Source: Aristaeella lactis
GTDB taxonomy: Bacteria; Bacillota; Clostridia; Christensenellales; Aristaeellaceae
Direction: 5' to 3'
Assembly: GCF_018118585.1 (NCBI RefSeq)
Contig: NZ_CP069421.1
Span: forward strand, 310,001-374,000
DNA length: 64,000 bases
Shown here: in pieces, positions 41,291 to 50,153 of the stretch
Position numbering within the stretch: the stretch's first letter is position 1
How the letters are laid out: the number at the start of each line of letters is the position of its first letter
The notes under the pieces: generated by a model
What the model was told of the DNA's origin: nothing
Database searches by the model: none
What the model saw: only the letters and a program-made list of their open reading frames with translations
Position numbers and translations under genes: made by a program

Positions 41291-43093
41291 ATGAAACGGC
41301 TGCTTGCCTTCCTGGCGGTTCTGGTGATGGCGTTTTCCGTATACGCTTTTGCGGAAACGGATGACGGGGATGATTCCAATCCCGAACCGATCATGGCCGA
41401 AGAAGGAGACGATTCCGAACCCGTTCCGCTGGAGGCTGAGGACGAGGGAGACGACTCCAATCCTCTTCCCGTGGATATGATGGAGGATGAAGAACCGGTT
41501 GAGCAGGTGGAAGTCATGGAATTCCGCGTCCTTCAGTTCGGGGACGAGGGAGATGACGTCCTGGCGCTGCAGACACGGCTTCAGGACCTGCAGTACTACA
41601 CGGGCAACCTGTCCGGCCGTTTCCGGGAGGGAACCCGCAAGGCAGTGGAAACCTTCCAGGAGGACTTTGACCTGGAAGTGACCGGCGTCGCGGATCTGCG
41701 TACACTTTCCATCCTCTTTTCCCTGAACCACCGGCCCTTGCGCTACGGCTCCTCCGGCGATGACGTGAAGGAACTGCAGAAGAGCCTGTCAGAGCTGGGA
41801 TACTATAAGGGAAAGATCAGCGGCAACTACCTGGAAGCAACCCGCAAGGCCGTGGAAACCCTCCAGAAGAAGAACAACCTGGAAGTGACAGGTGTGGCGG
41901 ACGCTGACCTGCAGGATATGATTCTGGAAGGCCGGATCCTGGGCAAGAGCGAGAAGCCGGATGACACGAACACCCCGGCACCGAATCTTTCCAACTACCT
42001 GGTGGATGATAACGACAACGGCGTCATGGTGGCTGAGGAACCCGTTGCTTTCGAAAAGAAGCTGAAGAACGGCTCTTCCGGCAAACTGGTCAAGCAGATG
42101 CAGGAGCGGCTGGCTGAACTGGGTTACTACGAAGGGCCTATCAGCGGCAACTTCCAGAAATACACCACCCGGGCCGTAAAGGCCGTGCAGACCCAGAACG
42201 GTCTTGAATCCAACGGCGTGGTGGATGAAGAAACCTGGAACATCATCTTCAACGATTCCCATATCGTGCTGCCTGACGCGACGCCGAAGCCCACGCCGGA
42301 ACCGACACCGGTGCCCTTCCACATCGTGGTGGACGTGGCGAATCAGGTGACTTCCGTTTACGGAAGGGACGAGAACGGCGAATATACCGTTCCGGTACGC
42401 CAGATGCTCTGCTCCACCGGCATGAAGGCCACCCCCAGCGACGTGGGTGACTGGGTGCTGAACGGACGGCATTCCACCTGGTGTATCTTCCCCAAGTGGG
42501 GCAACAGCTACGCCCGTTACTGGACCCGCATCAACAGCAGCATCGCTTTCCATTCCCCGATCTATACGGCGGTCAGCAACTCCGCCATGAAGATCTCCAG
42601 CTACAACAAGCTGGGCCAGCGGGCCAGCCACGGCTGCATCCGCCTGGCGGTATGGGACGCGAAGTGGATTTATGACAACATCGGTGCCGGAACGGTGGTT
42701 TCCATCGTGGAAGGTATGGCACCCGACCCGGAACTGCGCGACGCGCTGAAACTGCCGCCGCTGGACAAGAAGTACTGCACGCCCATTTCCACGCCGGTTC
42801 CCACGGCGGAGCCGGACTACAGCCTGCTGAACAAGCCGGACCTGGGCAAGAAGACGCTGCATGAGAAGAGCGACTGCCCCGAAGTGTACTGGCTGCAGCG
42901 GACCCTGAAGGACATGGGATACTATGATACCAAGTGCACCGGCAAGATGCTGAAGAAGACGGTGAACGCCGTGAAGGCCTTCCAGAAGGATCATGGCCTG
43001 TATGCCAGCGGCACCGTGGACCAGAAGCTGATTGATCTGATTGTGGAGACAGCGCTGGGAACACCGGTACCGGAAACGACGCCGGCGCCGTGA
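41291..43093 (+). CDS. L,D-transpeptidase (YkuD) with four peptidoglycan-binding domains
   Basis: A 600-residue exported protein with a signal peptide (residues 1-21). Residues 23-64 contain three acidic DDSNPEP-like repeats. PG_binding_1 domains lie at about 80-145, 150-214, 256-322 and, after the catalytic part, 523-588. The YkuD domain (342-476) carries the SHGCIRL motif (446-452, catalytic Cys449). It would form 3-3 cross-links in peptidoglycan or attach proteins to it outside the cell. The wall-binding domains on both sides are unusual in number. It follows the SdrD-B protein, so both may act at the wall. Confidence 0.93.
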   Translation: MKRLLAFLAVLVMAFSVYAFAETDDGDDSNPEPIMAEEGDDSEPVPLEAEDEGDDSNPLPVDMMEDEEPVEQVEVMEFRVLQFGDEGDDVLALQTRLQDLQYYTGNLSGRFREGTRKAVETFQEDFDLEVTGVADLRTLSILFSLNHRPLRYGSSGDDVKELQKSLSELGYYKGKISGNYLEATRKAVETLQKKNNLEVTGVADADLQDMILEGRILGKSEKPDDTNTPAPNLSNYLVDDNDNGVMVAEEPVAFEKKLKNGSSGKLVKQMQERLAELGYYEGPISGNFQKYTTRAVKAVQTQNGLESNGVVDEETWNIIFNDSHIVLPDATPKPTPEPTPVPFHIVVDVANQVTSVYGRDENGEYTVPVRQMLCSTGMKATPSDVGDWVLNGRHSTWCIFPKWGNSYARYWTRINSSIAFHSPIYTAVSNSAMKISSYNKLGQRASHGCIRLAVWDAKWIYDNIGAGTVVSIVEGMAPDPELRDALKLPPLDKKYCTPISTPVPTAEPDYSLLNKPDLGKKTLHEKSDCPEVYWLQRTLKDMGYYDTKCTGKMLKKTVNAVKAFQKDHGLYASGTVDQKLIDLIVETALGTPVPETTPAP

Positions 43094-43094
43094 G

Positions 43095-43129
43095 AAAAAA
43101 GTGGAATCCGATATGGATTCCACTTTTTT
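43095..43129 (+). terminator. Terminator of the L,D-transpeptidase gene
   Basis: AAAAAAGTGGAATCC / GGATTCCACTTTTTT with loop GATAT: a perfect 15 bp stem with T run, directly after the stop. Confidence 0.95.
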
Positions 43130-43205
43130 CAATTCAGAATTCAGAATTCAGAATGCAGAATGGTGGAGGAAATCGCACCCTGGTGGGTGCGATTCCTTTG
43201 AATTG
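43130..43205. repeat. Composite element copy 2: direct-repeat tract plus GGTGGA-hairpin-TTTGA
   Basis: AATTCAGAATTCAGAATTCA tract at 43130-43160, GGTGGA at 43162-43167, stem GGAAATCGCACCC (43168-43180, one bulged A) / GGGTGCGATTCC (43185-43196), then TTTGAAT. Confidence 0.85.
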
Positions 43206-43208
43206 ATG

Positions 43209-43302
43209 GGGAACGATAGGGACGGTCCTTTTCGTTCCCTGTACCTTCCTTATTGCTATTCTGACTGTAATGGGAACGAAAAGGACCGTCCCTATCGTTC
43301 CC
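43209..43302. repeat. Head-to-head pair of REP-like palindromes
   Basis: Copy at 43209-43239 and its reverse complement at 43272-43302, each 31 bp (GGGAACGATAGGGACGGTCC core), with 32 bp between. Same arrangement as 32467-32560. Confidence 0.9.
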
Positions 43303-43341
43303 TTTTGTGTGCCTGCGGACATAGTTGTTTCGCTCTGAAAT

Positions 43342-43511
43342 CGTGGTCAGATCTCTCCACGCGGCCGCAAACGGCCTTGGTCGAGATGACAATTGGAGTG
43401 CCGGTACACTATCAATTCTGCATTCTGCATTCTGAATTCTGCATTGGACCAGGGAACCGTCCCTCCGGTCCACACTATCAATTCTGCATTCTGCATTCTG
43501 AATTCTGCATT
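43342..43511. repeat. GATGACA-family repeat, CCGTCCC variant and nested direct repeats
   Basis: 43342-43391: GATGACA-family copy. 43411-43446 and 43476-43511: two nearly identical 36 bp tracts (ATCAATTCTGCATTCTGCAT then TCTGAATTCTGCATTG) that flank 43446-43471, a GGACCAGGGAACCG / TCCCTCCGGTCC variant palindrome. So one repeat family is sandwiched by direct repeats of another. Confidence 0.8.
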
Positions 43512-43554
43512 GAAATAAACAAAAGCGCCGGTGTCCGGCGCTTCTGTTTATTTC
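43512..43554 (-). terminator. Long hairpin over the stop codon of the Sel1 protein gene
   Basis: GAAATAAACA + AAGCGCCGG, loop TGT, CCGGCGCTT + TGTTTATTTC: two stacked stems of 9 and 10 bp separated by one mismatch. The minus-strand stop codon (43548-43550) lies in the outer stem. It could act as terminator; it also fits the pattern of stop-codon hairpins beside repeat tracts. Confidence 0.75.
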
Positions 43555-44540
43555 CTGTATGCTTTCCACACGAGATACGCGTTTTTGTGTCCCGCAAGGG
43601 CGGCTTTTTCGTACCACTTCAGGGCTTCGTCCATGCTGATGTCCACGCCCTGGCCACACTGGTAGGCATAGCCCAGGGCGTACATGCTGCGGGCATTGCC
43701 GAGCTCGGCGGCTTTCTCATACCATTCAATACCTTTGGCGGTGTCCCGGGTGACCAGGGTGCCGGTCATATACAGGTAGCCCAGGTAGTCGCAGGCCAGG
43801 CTGCTGCCCAGGGAAGCGGCTTTCTCGTAATACTCCAGGGCTTTCTGCTGGTCCGCTTCCACCCCTTTGCCCTGCAGCCACATATAGGCCAGGCTCATCC
43901 AGCTGTCCGCGTCTCCGCGGTCGGCAGCCATCTGGTAATAGTCCATAGCCATGCCGTAGTTCTGCTCCACGGCAGTGCCTTCCTCATAGAAGGAACCCAG
44001 GTACCAGTAGGCCTGGGCATTACCCATTTCGGAGGCTTTCCGGTAGCAGTCCAGGGCAAAGGCGGCATCGGGCTTCACCATCACACCGGCGTCATACAGC
44101 CGGCCCAGGTATACCCACGCGGGAGCATAGCCCGCTTCCGCGGCATCGCGGTAGCAGCGCAGCGCCTGCTCATCGTCCTGGGTCACAAACAGGCCCTTCT
44201 CATAGTACTTGCCCAGATTGAACAGGGCTTCCGCGTCCCCGGAGGCCGCAAGCACCCGAAGGGCCGGGAAGGCGGTCAGGGGATAGGGACTGGAAGCGCG
44301 AACGGCCAGGGAAACCTTCTTTTCCTTCCCGCATTTGGTGCAGGTGTCGGAAAGGTTCCGGGTGCCGCAGTCGGCACAGGTCCAGACGTCCCGGGTTTCA
44401 CCGCAGTAGGCGCAGGTGTCGCCGGTAGCGTCCTGACCGCAGGTCAGGCAGATCCAGGTGTCCTCTTCCGCGGCGCAGGCCGCGGAGAAGAGCAGGAGCA
44501 GGGCAAGCAGCAGGGAAAGGAAACGTTTTGTATCAATCAT
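43548..44540 (-). CDS. Exported Sel1-repeat protein with two zinc ribbons
   Basis: A 330-residue protein. A signal peptide (residues 1-23, FSAACAAEE) is followed by two CxxC...CxxC zinc ribbons (CLTCGQDATGDTCAYC and CADCGTRNLSDTCTKC, residues about 31-70). Six Sel1/TPR-like repeats of 36 residues follow (about 100-320), each of the form AxxxLGxxYxxGxxVxxDxxxALxxYxxAAxxG. Zinc ribbons are rare outside the membrane, so either the export signal or the metal binding is unusual. Such repeats serve as protein scaffolds. It starts 41 bp before trpS ends, on the same strand. Confidence 0.85.
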   Translation of the reverse strand: MIDTKRFLSLLLALLLLFSAACAAEEDTWICLTCGQDATGDTCAYCGETRDVWTCADCGTRNLSDTCTKCGKEKKVSLAVRASSPYPLTAFPALRVLAASGDAEALFNLGKYYEKGLFVTQDDEQALRCYRDAAEAGYAPAWVYLGRLYDAGVMVKPDAAFALDCYRKASEMGNAQAYWYLGSFYEEGTAVEQNYGMAMDYYQMAADRGDADSWMSLAYMWLQGKGVEADQQKALEYYEKAASLGSSLACDYLGYLYMTGTLVTRDTAKGIEWYEKAAELGNARSMYALGYAYQCGQGVDISMDEALKWYEKAALAGHKNAYLVWKAYRK

Positions 44541-44587
44541 AATCTTCCATTCACAATTCCAGTTGATGATACCGGCCGGGAAAGGCG

Positions 44588-45595
44588 TCAGGGACGGGCG
44601 GCAAAGCCGACCTTCTTCTGCACCTTCCGGAGGGTCTTGGTGGCCAGGTAAGCGGCCTTCTGGGCGCTTTCAGCCTGGACCTTCATCAGATAGTCCTTGT
44701 CACCCATCAGACGCTTAAACTCGGCCTGGAGGGGCTCCAGGGCGGCAATGGCGCAGTCCGCCGCGCGGGCTTTCAGCGCGCCGTAGCCCTGGCCGTCCAG
44801 TTCGGCGCAGACGCTGTCGATGCTCTCGCCGGTCAGGGCGGAGATGATGGTCAGCAGGTTGCTGACGCCGGGCTTGTTTTCCGGATCAAAGCGGATCTCG
44901 GTTTCGGAGTCTGTTACCGCGCGCTTGATCTTCCGGCGGATGACGTCAGGATCGTCCAGGAGGAAGACGGAGCCTTCACCCAGGTCGCTCTTACTCATCT
45001 TCTTGTCCGGCTCCTGCAGGCTCATGATGCGGGCACCGGTCTTGCTGATCAGGGGTTCCGGAATGGTGAAGACATCGCCGTAGACGCCGTTGAAGCGCTG
45101 GGCGATATCCCGGCACAGTTCCAGGTGCTGTTTCTGGTCAGCACCGATGGGCACATAGTTCGTCTGGTACAGCAGGATATCGGCGGCCATCAGCACAGGA
45201 TAGGTGAACAGGCCTGCATTGATATTCTCGGCGTGCTTGGCGGACTTGTCCTTGAACTGGGTCATCCGGTTCAGTTCACCCATGTAGGTGAAGCAGTTCA
45301 GGATCCAGGCCAGTTCGGCGTGACCGCTGACATGGCTCTGGCAGTAAAGGATCGACTTTTCGGGGTCGAGGCCGCTGGCGATATACAGGGCCGTCAGCTC
45401 CAGGCAGCGGCGGCGGAGATCCGCCGGGTTCTGGCGCACGGTGATGGCGTGTTCGTCCACCACGCAGTAGATGCAGTCATAGTCATCCTGCAGCTGGGAA
45501 AAACGGCTCAGGGCGCCGATATAGTTGCCCAGGGTCAGCATGCCGCTGGGCTGAATGCCGGAGAAGATCACCGGCTTTTTCGTCTGTGCTTCCAT
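44588..45595 (-). CDS. trpS: Tryptophan--tRNA ligase
   Basis: A 335-residue class I aminoacyl-tRNA synthetase of the normal bacterial length. The nucleotide-binding region is [19 protein letters not shown] (the HIGH equivalent), with [12 protein letters not shown] as the KMSKS loop and [15 protein letters not shown] between them. It charges tRNA-Trp. The ATG at 45595 has GGAGG eight bases upstream. It follows potD by 30 bp on the same strand and may be read from the pot promoter as well as its own. Confidence 0.97.
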   Translation of the reverse strand: MEAQTKKPVIFSGIQPSGMLTLGNYIGALSRFSQLQDDYDCIYCVVDEHAITVRQNPADLRRRCLELTALYIASGLDPEKSILYCQSHVSGHAELAWILNCFTYMGELNRMTQFKDKSAKHAENINAGLFTYPVLMAADILLYQTNYVPIGADQKQHLELCRDIAQRFNGVYGDVFTIPEPLISKTGARIMSLQEPDKKMSKSDLGEGSVFLLDDPDVIRRKIKRAVTDSETEIRFDPENKPGVSNLLTIISALTGESIDSVCAELDGQGYGALKARAADCAIAALEPLQAEFKRLMGDKDYLMKVQAESAQKAAYLATKTLRKVQKKVGFAARP

Positions 45596-45625
45596 CAGGG
45601 AATCCTCCAAACAGTAAGTAATGTA

Positions 45626-46672
45626 TTATTGCATCTGTACCTTGATCAGCAGTTCGGGCGTTTCAGCCTGGAGCAGCTTCACGTACTGATAGATCTCATC
45701 CTTTTCGTAGCCCATGCGGGGCAGGTAGCCTTCCACGCCGTCGAACTCACCGCCGGGAGCGGTTACGTCCTCCAGCACCTTCGCGTTGGGAGAGGTGTAG
45801 CAGGTTTCCAGGGTGATCATCATGCTGTTGTCATAATCCAGCACGTAGTTGATGAACTGGTTGGCCATTTCCGGATTGGTGGCGTTGGAGGGAATGAACA
45901 TGCAGTCGATGGCGATGTTGGTGCCCTGGGTGGGAGCCCAGACAGCCAGCTTTTCATTTTCCATGCTGGCGTAGGCAGCGTCACCGCTGTACATCATGGC
46001 GATCCACTTTTCGCCCTGGGCCATGCCATCGATCATTTCATCCGTCACAAAGGAGGGATGGATGGTCTGCTTCATTTTGACCAGCCAGTCATAGGCTTCC
46101 TGCAGCTCATCGGGGTTGTCGGTGTTCATGGAGTAGCCCAGCGCCTTGAAGGCCATCATGAAGACGTCACGGGGAGAGTCATAGATGAAGGCGTGGCCGT
46201 CCAGTTCCGGATCCAGGAGGATCTCCCAGCCCTTTTCCTCCACCTTTGCGGGGGCGATCTTCGTGGTGTCATAGCACAGCACCACGTTCTGCCACAGGTA
46301 GGGAGCACTGTAGGTGTTGTCCGGGTCGAAGTACAGGCCCTTCATGCTGTCATCCAGCTGATCCAGATTGGTAACGATCTCCTTGTCCAGGGGCAGGATC
46401 CGCTCTTCCTTGATCAGGCGGTCGATCATGTAGTCGCTGGTGACCACCACGTCATAGGAGACGCCGGTCTGCAGCTTGGTATACATTTCTTCCGGGTTGC
46501 TGTTCAGGGAATAGTTGACGCGGACGCCGAATTCCTTTTCGAAGTTATAGATGACTTCATCATCGATATATTCGCCGTAGTTGAACACGTTCAGTGTTCC
46601 GTCCGCGAGGGAGCACAGCGGCGCGCACAGCAGGCAGATGAGAAGCAGGGCAGAAATCAGTTTCTTAGGCAT
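45626..46672 (-). CDS. potD: Spermidine/putrescine-type ABC transporter substrate-binding protein
   Basis: A 348-residue exported protein. The signal peptide MPKKLISALLLICLLCAPLCSLADG may be of type I (a Cys pair is present but no canonical lipobox position). The mature part is the PotD/PotF fold: LNVFNYGEYIDDEVIYNFEKEFG, VVTSDYMIDRLIKEERILPLD, APYLWQNVVLCYDTTKI. Aspartate and tryptophan residues of the polyamine pocket (NYGEYID, LWQNV) are kept. Its start overlaps the potC stop by 8 bp. Last of four pot genes. Confidence 0.92.
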   Translation of the reverse strand: MPKKLISALLLICLLCAPLCSLADGTLNVFNYGEYIDDEVIYNFEKEFGVRVNYSLNSNPEEMYTKLQTGVSYDVVVTSDYMIDRLIKEERILPLDKEIVTNLDQLDDSMKGLYFDPDNTYSAPYLWQNVVLCYDTTKIAPAKVEEKGWEILLDPELDGHAFIYDSPRDVFMMAFKALGYSMNTDNPDELQEAYDWLVKMKQTIHPSFVTDEMIDGMAQGEKWIAMMYSGDAAYASMENEKLAVWAPTQGTNIAIDCMFIPSNATNPEMANQFINYVLDYDNSMMITLETCYTSPNAKVLEDVTAPGGEFDGVEGYLPRMGYEKDEIYQYVKLLQAETPELLIKVQMQ

Positions 46673-47588
46673 TTTTGGGTTCCTCCTTTTGGGCTTTTTT
46701 ATCTTTAATGATGGGCACCAGGTTCGCAAGGAGCAGGATCAGGGCAACGACCACAACAAAGAGGGTAGCCATGGCGTTAACACTGAGATTATACCGCTTC
46801 ATGGACTCAACGTACATGGAAATCGTGTTGGTTCCGGGGCCGGCGTTGAAGTAGGAGACCACGAAGTCATCCAGGGACATGCTGAAGGCAAGCAGCGCGC
46901 CGGTGAGGATCGCGGGGGCGATCTGGGGGATGATGACCCGGGTCAGGGCCTTGAAAGGCGTTGCTCCCAGGTCCAGCGCCGCTTCTGCCACGTTGTCATC
47001 CAGCTGCCGCAGCTTCGGCATAACGGAAAGGATCACAAAGGGAATACAGAAGGAGATATGGCTGAGGATCAGGGTGAGCATACCGGGCTGGATCTTGATG
47101 GACATGAACAGGAGCATCAGGCCGATGGCGGTAACGATGTCAGGGTTCAGCACCGGCAGGTTGTTGACCTCCAGGACCACGGTGCGGATCAGGCGCTTCG
47201 CCTTGGAAAGGCCGATAGCGGCAACCGTGCCGACAACAGTGGAAACTACGGTGGAGATCACCGCGACGATCAGGGTGACATAGATACTCTCCAGCATCGT
47301 CCGGTCCCTGAACAGGGCTTCATACCAGCGCATGGAGAAACCATCAAAGCTGCTGGGGGATTTCCCGCTGTTGAAGGAGAAAAGCACCAGGTAGACGATG
47401 GGCAGGTAAACGAACAGAAGAATCAGGATCAGGTAGGAAGAGGAGAAAATACGGGTAAGATGCTTCGCGGGCTTTTTCTGCATGGGTTCTCCGGAATTAT
47501 CCGCGGGGCGTTTCTTTTTGGTGGTTTCCAGCTCGGAATTCTGTACCATGGAAATACCGGCCAGCCTGTTGGTGCTTACATTTCCCAT
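46665..47588 (-). CDS. potC: Spermidine/putrescine-type ABC permease PotC
   Basis: A 307-residue permease with six helices and the EAA loop EAALDLGATPFKALTRVIIPQIAP. The N-terminus has an extra hydrophilic stretch of about 45 residues (NSELETTKKKRPADNSGEP) before the first helix, longer than usual. The ATG at 47588 is two bases past the potB stop with GGAGG upstream. Works with PotB as the transmembrane pore. Confidence 0.92.
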   Translation of the reverse strand: MGNVSTNRLAGISMVQNSELETTKKKRPADNSGEPMQKKPAKHLTRIFSSSYLILILLFVYLPIVYLVLFSFNSGKSPSSFDGFSMRWYEALFRDRTMLESIYVTLIVAVISTVVSTVVGTVAAIGLSKAKRLIRTVVLEVNNLPVLNPDIVTAIGLMLLFMSIKIQPGMLTLILSHISFCIPFVILSVMPKLRQLDDNVAEAALDLGATPFKALTRVIIPQIAPAILTGALLAFSMSLDDFVVSYFNAGPGTNTISMYVESMKRYNLSVNAMATLFVVVVALILLLANLVPIIKDKKAQKEEPKNA

Positions 47589-47590
47589 AA

Positions 47591-48370
47591 TCAGTCCTCC
47601 TGTGCGCTGCGGTCCAGCTTCTTGGTCGCCCACATGGAAGTGATGATAATCAGAGCCATGATCAGGGAGATAGCGCTGCCGAAGTTCCAGTCACCGGTTT
47701 TCTTGAAACACATCTCGATCAGGTTGCCGATCAGGACAACATTGCCGTTACCCAGCATTTTCGGGATAAAGAAGCTGGACACAGCGGGCAGGAACACCAG
47801 GGTGATGCCGGAGATGATGCCGGGTACGCTCAGAGGCAGGGTGACCTTCAGGAAGGATTTCACCTTGTTTGCTCCCAGGTCATGGGCGGCAACCAGCAGA
47901 TTGGGATCCAGCTTGGCGATGGCGGTATGGATCTGGATGATCATAAAGGGCAGGAAGTCATAGACCATACCGATGAAAACCTTGAATTCACTGGCGAAGT
48001 CAAAGTTCATCAGGATGCCGCGCCAGGCATAGGTTTTCAGAACCATGTTGATCCACATGGGCAGGGTCATCAGCAGGATCATGAAGGTCTGCTTCCGGTC
48101 CGACAGGTTGGCGATGAACAGGGCGGCCGGATAGCCGATCAGCAGGCAGACGATCGTGGTCAGCAGCGCAATGCGCAGGCTGGTGATCAGGATGCGGACA
48201 AAGTCCGGATCCCGGAAGAAGCGGGCGAAATTATCCGCGGTAAACTGGAAGGTAAGGGTTTCGTTGCCCGTGTTGGTGATTGAATAAAGGAAGATCATGA
48301 GCATGGGGGCAACGATGAAGATCCCGATCCAGAGGATATAGGGATAGCTCATCCGGAAGAAGGATTTCAT
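47591..48370 (-). CDS. potB: Spermidine/putrescine-type ABC permease PotB
   Basis: A 259-residue permease with six helices and the EAA-type loop [25 protein letters not shown]. The first helix segment [23 protein letters not shown] is typical of PotB. Its ATG overlaps the potA stop by 4 bp (ATGA). It forms the heterodimeric channel with PotC. Confidence 0.93.
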   Translation of the reverse strand: MKSFFRMSYPYILWIGIFIVAPMLMIFLYSITNTGNETLTFQFTADNFARFFRDPDFVRILITSLRIALLTTIVCLLIGYPAALFIANLSDRKQTFMILLMTLPMWINMVLKTYAWRGILMNFDFASEFKVFIGMVYDFLPFMIIQIHTAIAKLDPNLLVAAHDLGANKVKSFLKVTLPLSVPGIISGITLVFLPAVSSFFIPKMLGNGNVVLIGNLIEMCFKKTGDWNFGSAISLIMALIIITSMWATKKLDRSAQED

Positions 48371-49944
48371 TCCACCACCGCCTTATGCATCACATGGATA
48401 TCATCCGGCCCGAAGAGCAGGCCGACCTTGTCACCGGCTTCGTGGCGGGAAGTGGTTTCCACCTTGTATTCCCGGCCCTGGGTGGCGAAGGTGATATCGT
48501 AGGAGCCTTCTTTGATGTCCGCGGGGTCAAAGTCAAACTTGACGTCCGTGATGTCGATGGGGGAGTCGTCCTGCAGGTTCCAGGCTTCAGCGCTGGCCCA
48601 GGTCTTCAGGTCTGTGGAGATGGCCATGGATTCCATGATCTCATCCGGGGTGATGAAGAAGTCCAGGGCGCTGATACCGATGTTATGACGGGCGTCCTCC
48701 ACGTATTCGGGGTGAACCACGTAGACTTTGACGGTCACTTCAGTATGCTTCTCGGTGCCGAAGGTGATGTTGTAGACGCCGGGTTTGTTTTCAATGTTGT
48801 GGCTGACATGGGTCAGGGAGATGTCGCGGTTCTCGTCATCCCAGGCCTGGGCGTTGGCGATGGAGATGAAGTCCGCGTCGGTCATCTCCTTGTTCACCAG
48901 GTCATCGGAGTCAACATAGAAGTCGTTGGCGCTGATCTTTTCGCCGGCTTCCTCGTTCACGATGTCGTGCTGGGTGACAACGTGCATTTTGACAGTCTTG
49001 CTGGTACCGGTCTTGGTTTCCACCATCAGTTCATAGTGGACGCCCTTGAACAGCACGCTCTTGACCTCGCCGCGCATAACGCCCTCCCGGGGCTTCACGA
49101 TGGCAATGTCTTCCGGACGGATCAGCACGTCCACGGGTTCGTTGGACCGGAAACCGAAGTCCGTGCACTCAAAGGTCTTATCATCGAAACGGACCTTGTA
49201 GTCTGCCAGCATGGTGCCTTCCATGATGTTGCTCTCGCCGATGAAGCGGGCAACGTAGGAGTTGGCCGGCTCGTTGTAGATCTCCAGCGGGGTGCCGATC
49301 TGCTCGATGGCACCGGCGTTCATGACCACGATCTTGTCGCTCATGGTCAGGGCTTCTTCCTGATCATGGGTGACGAAGATGAAGGTAATGCCGACCTCCT
49401 GCTGGATGCGCTTCAGTTCACGCTGCATCTCCTTGCGCAGTTTCAGGTCCAGGGCACCCAGGGGCTCGTCCAGCAGCAGGACGTTCGGCTCGTTGACCAG
49501 GGCGCGGGCGATGGCAACGCGCTGCTGCTGACCGCCGGAGAGCTTGGTGACGTTGCGCTTTTCGTAGCCTTCCAGGTTCACCAGGGAAAGCATACGGTTG
49601 ACCTTCTGGGTGATGATATCGTTCGGCAGCTTTTTGATGCGCAGGCCGAAAGCAATGTTCTCAAAAACGTTCAGGTGGGGGAACAGGGCGTAGCGCTGGA
49701 AGACCGTGTTGATCTCCCGCTTGTAGGCAGGCACGTTGTCGATGCACTGGCCGTCGAAGATGACCGTGCCTTCGTCCTGCTCCAGGAAACCGCCCAGGAT
49801 ACGCAGCAATGTGGTCTTGCCGCAGCCGGAGGGACCCAGCAGCGTCACAAATTCATTTTCATAGATATTCAGATTGACACCCTTGAGTACGATCTGGCCG
49901 TCAAAATTCTTGACGATATTCCTGAATTCGATCAGTTTCCGCAT
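48367..49944 (-). CDS. potA: Polyamine-type ABC ATPase PotA with TOBE domain split by two Ig-like repeats
   Basis: A 525-residue ATPase, about 150 longer than usual. The ATPase core is normal: Walker A GPSGCGKT (37-44), Q-loop at FQRYALFPH, signature LSGGQQQ (135-141), Walker B LLLDEP (156-161), His193. The TOBE domain begins at about 270 ([15 protein letters not shown]) and breaks after about 315; its end reappears at 497-521 ([19 protein letters not shown]). The insert holds two homologous units of about 90 residues (317-410 and 411-496), sharing ISAxDFxxxxDxxxxxMxxxxD and GxYxITFxT. The frame is intact and the ATG has AAGGAGAG upstream. First gene of potABCD. Confidence 0.93.
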   Translation of the reverse strand: MRKLIEFRNIVKNFDGQIVLKGVNLNIYENEFVTLLGPSGCGKTTLLRILGGFLEQDEGTVIFDGQCIDNVPAYKREINTVFQRYALFPHLNVFENIAFGLRIKKLPNDIITQKVNRMLSLVNLEGYEKRNVTKLSGGQQQRVAIARALVNEPNVLLLDEPLGALDLKLRKEMQRELKRIQQEVGITFIFVTHDQEEALTMSDKIVVMNAGAIEQIGTPLEIYNEPANSYVARFIGESNIMEGTMLADYKVRFDDKTFECTDFGFRSNEPVDVLIRPEDIAIVKPREGVMRGEVKSVLFKGVHYELMVETKTGTSKTVKMHVVTQHDIVNEEAGEKISANDFYVDSDDLVNKEMTDADFISIANAQAWDDENRDISLTHVSHNIENKPGVYNITFGTEKHTEVTVKVYVVHPEYVEDARHNIGISALDFFITPDEIMESMAISTDLKTWASAEAWNLQDDSPIDITDVKFDFDPADIKEGSYDITFATQGREYKVETTSRHEAGDKVGLLFGPDDIHVMHKAVVE

Positions 49945-49988
49945 GCCGCATCTCTCCTTTGAATTGTTCCCATAAAAGTACATTTTAA

Positions 49989-50016
49989 ATCATACACAAA
50001 ATAGGAAAGAATACAA
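49989..50016 (-). promoter_or_regulatory. Probable pot operon promoter
   Basis: On the minus strand TTGTAT (50016-50011) and TATGAT (49994-49989), 16 bp apart, about 45 bp before potA. Flanking DNA is A/T-rich. The rest of the 209 bp gap shows no other feature. Confidence 0.5.
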
Positions 50017-50153
50017 CAGAATTACACGAAAAAATACAAATAATATGTGGAGAATCATCACGCAAAATTCACAATAAGGCATTATTGTTACCCCTGTGAC
50101 TTCCGCGGGCCCGGGAATACCGCGGAGAAATAAAAAGAGAAGGACATTATGAC

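Noticed and set aside
42573-43064. Minus-strand 163-codon frame over the L,D-transpeptidase
   Set aside because: Rich in Ser, Pro, Arg and Cys with no domain; antisense to the YkuD catalytic part, whose SHGCIRL motif is intact.
48367-49944. Frameshift or fusion with a separate gene as the cause of the long PotA
   Set aside because: The reading frame is continuous, the TOBE end resumes after the insert in the same frame, and the potB overlap is normal, so it is a true internal insertion.
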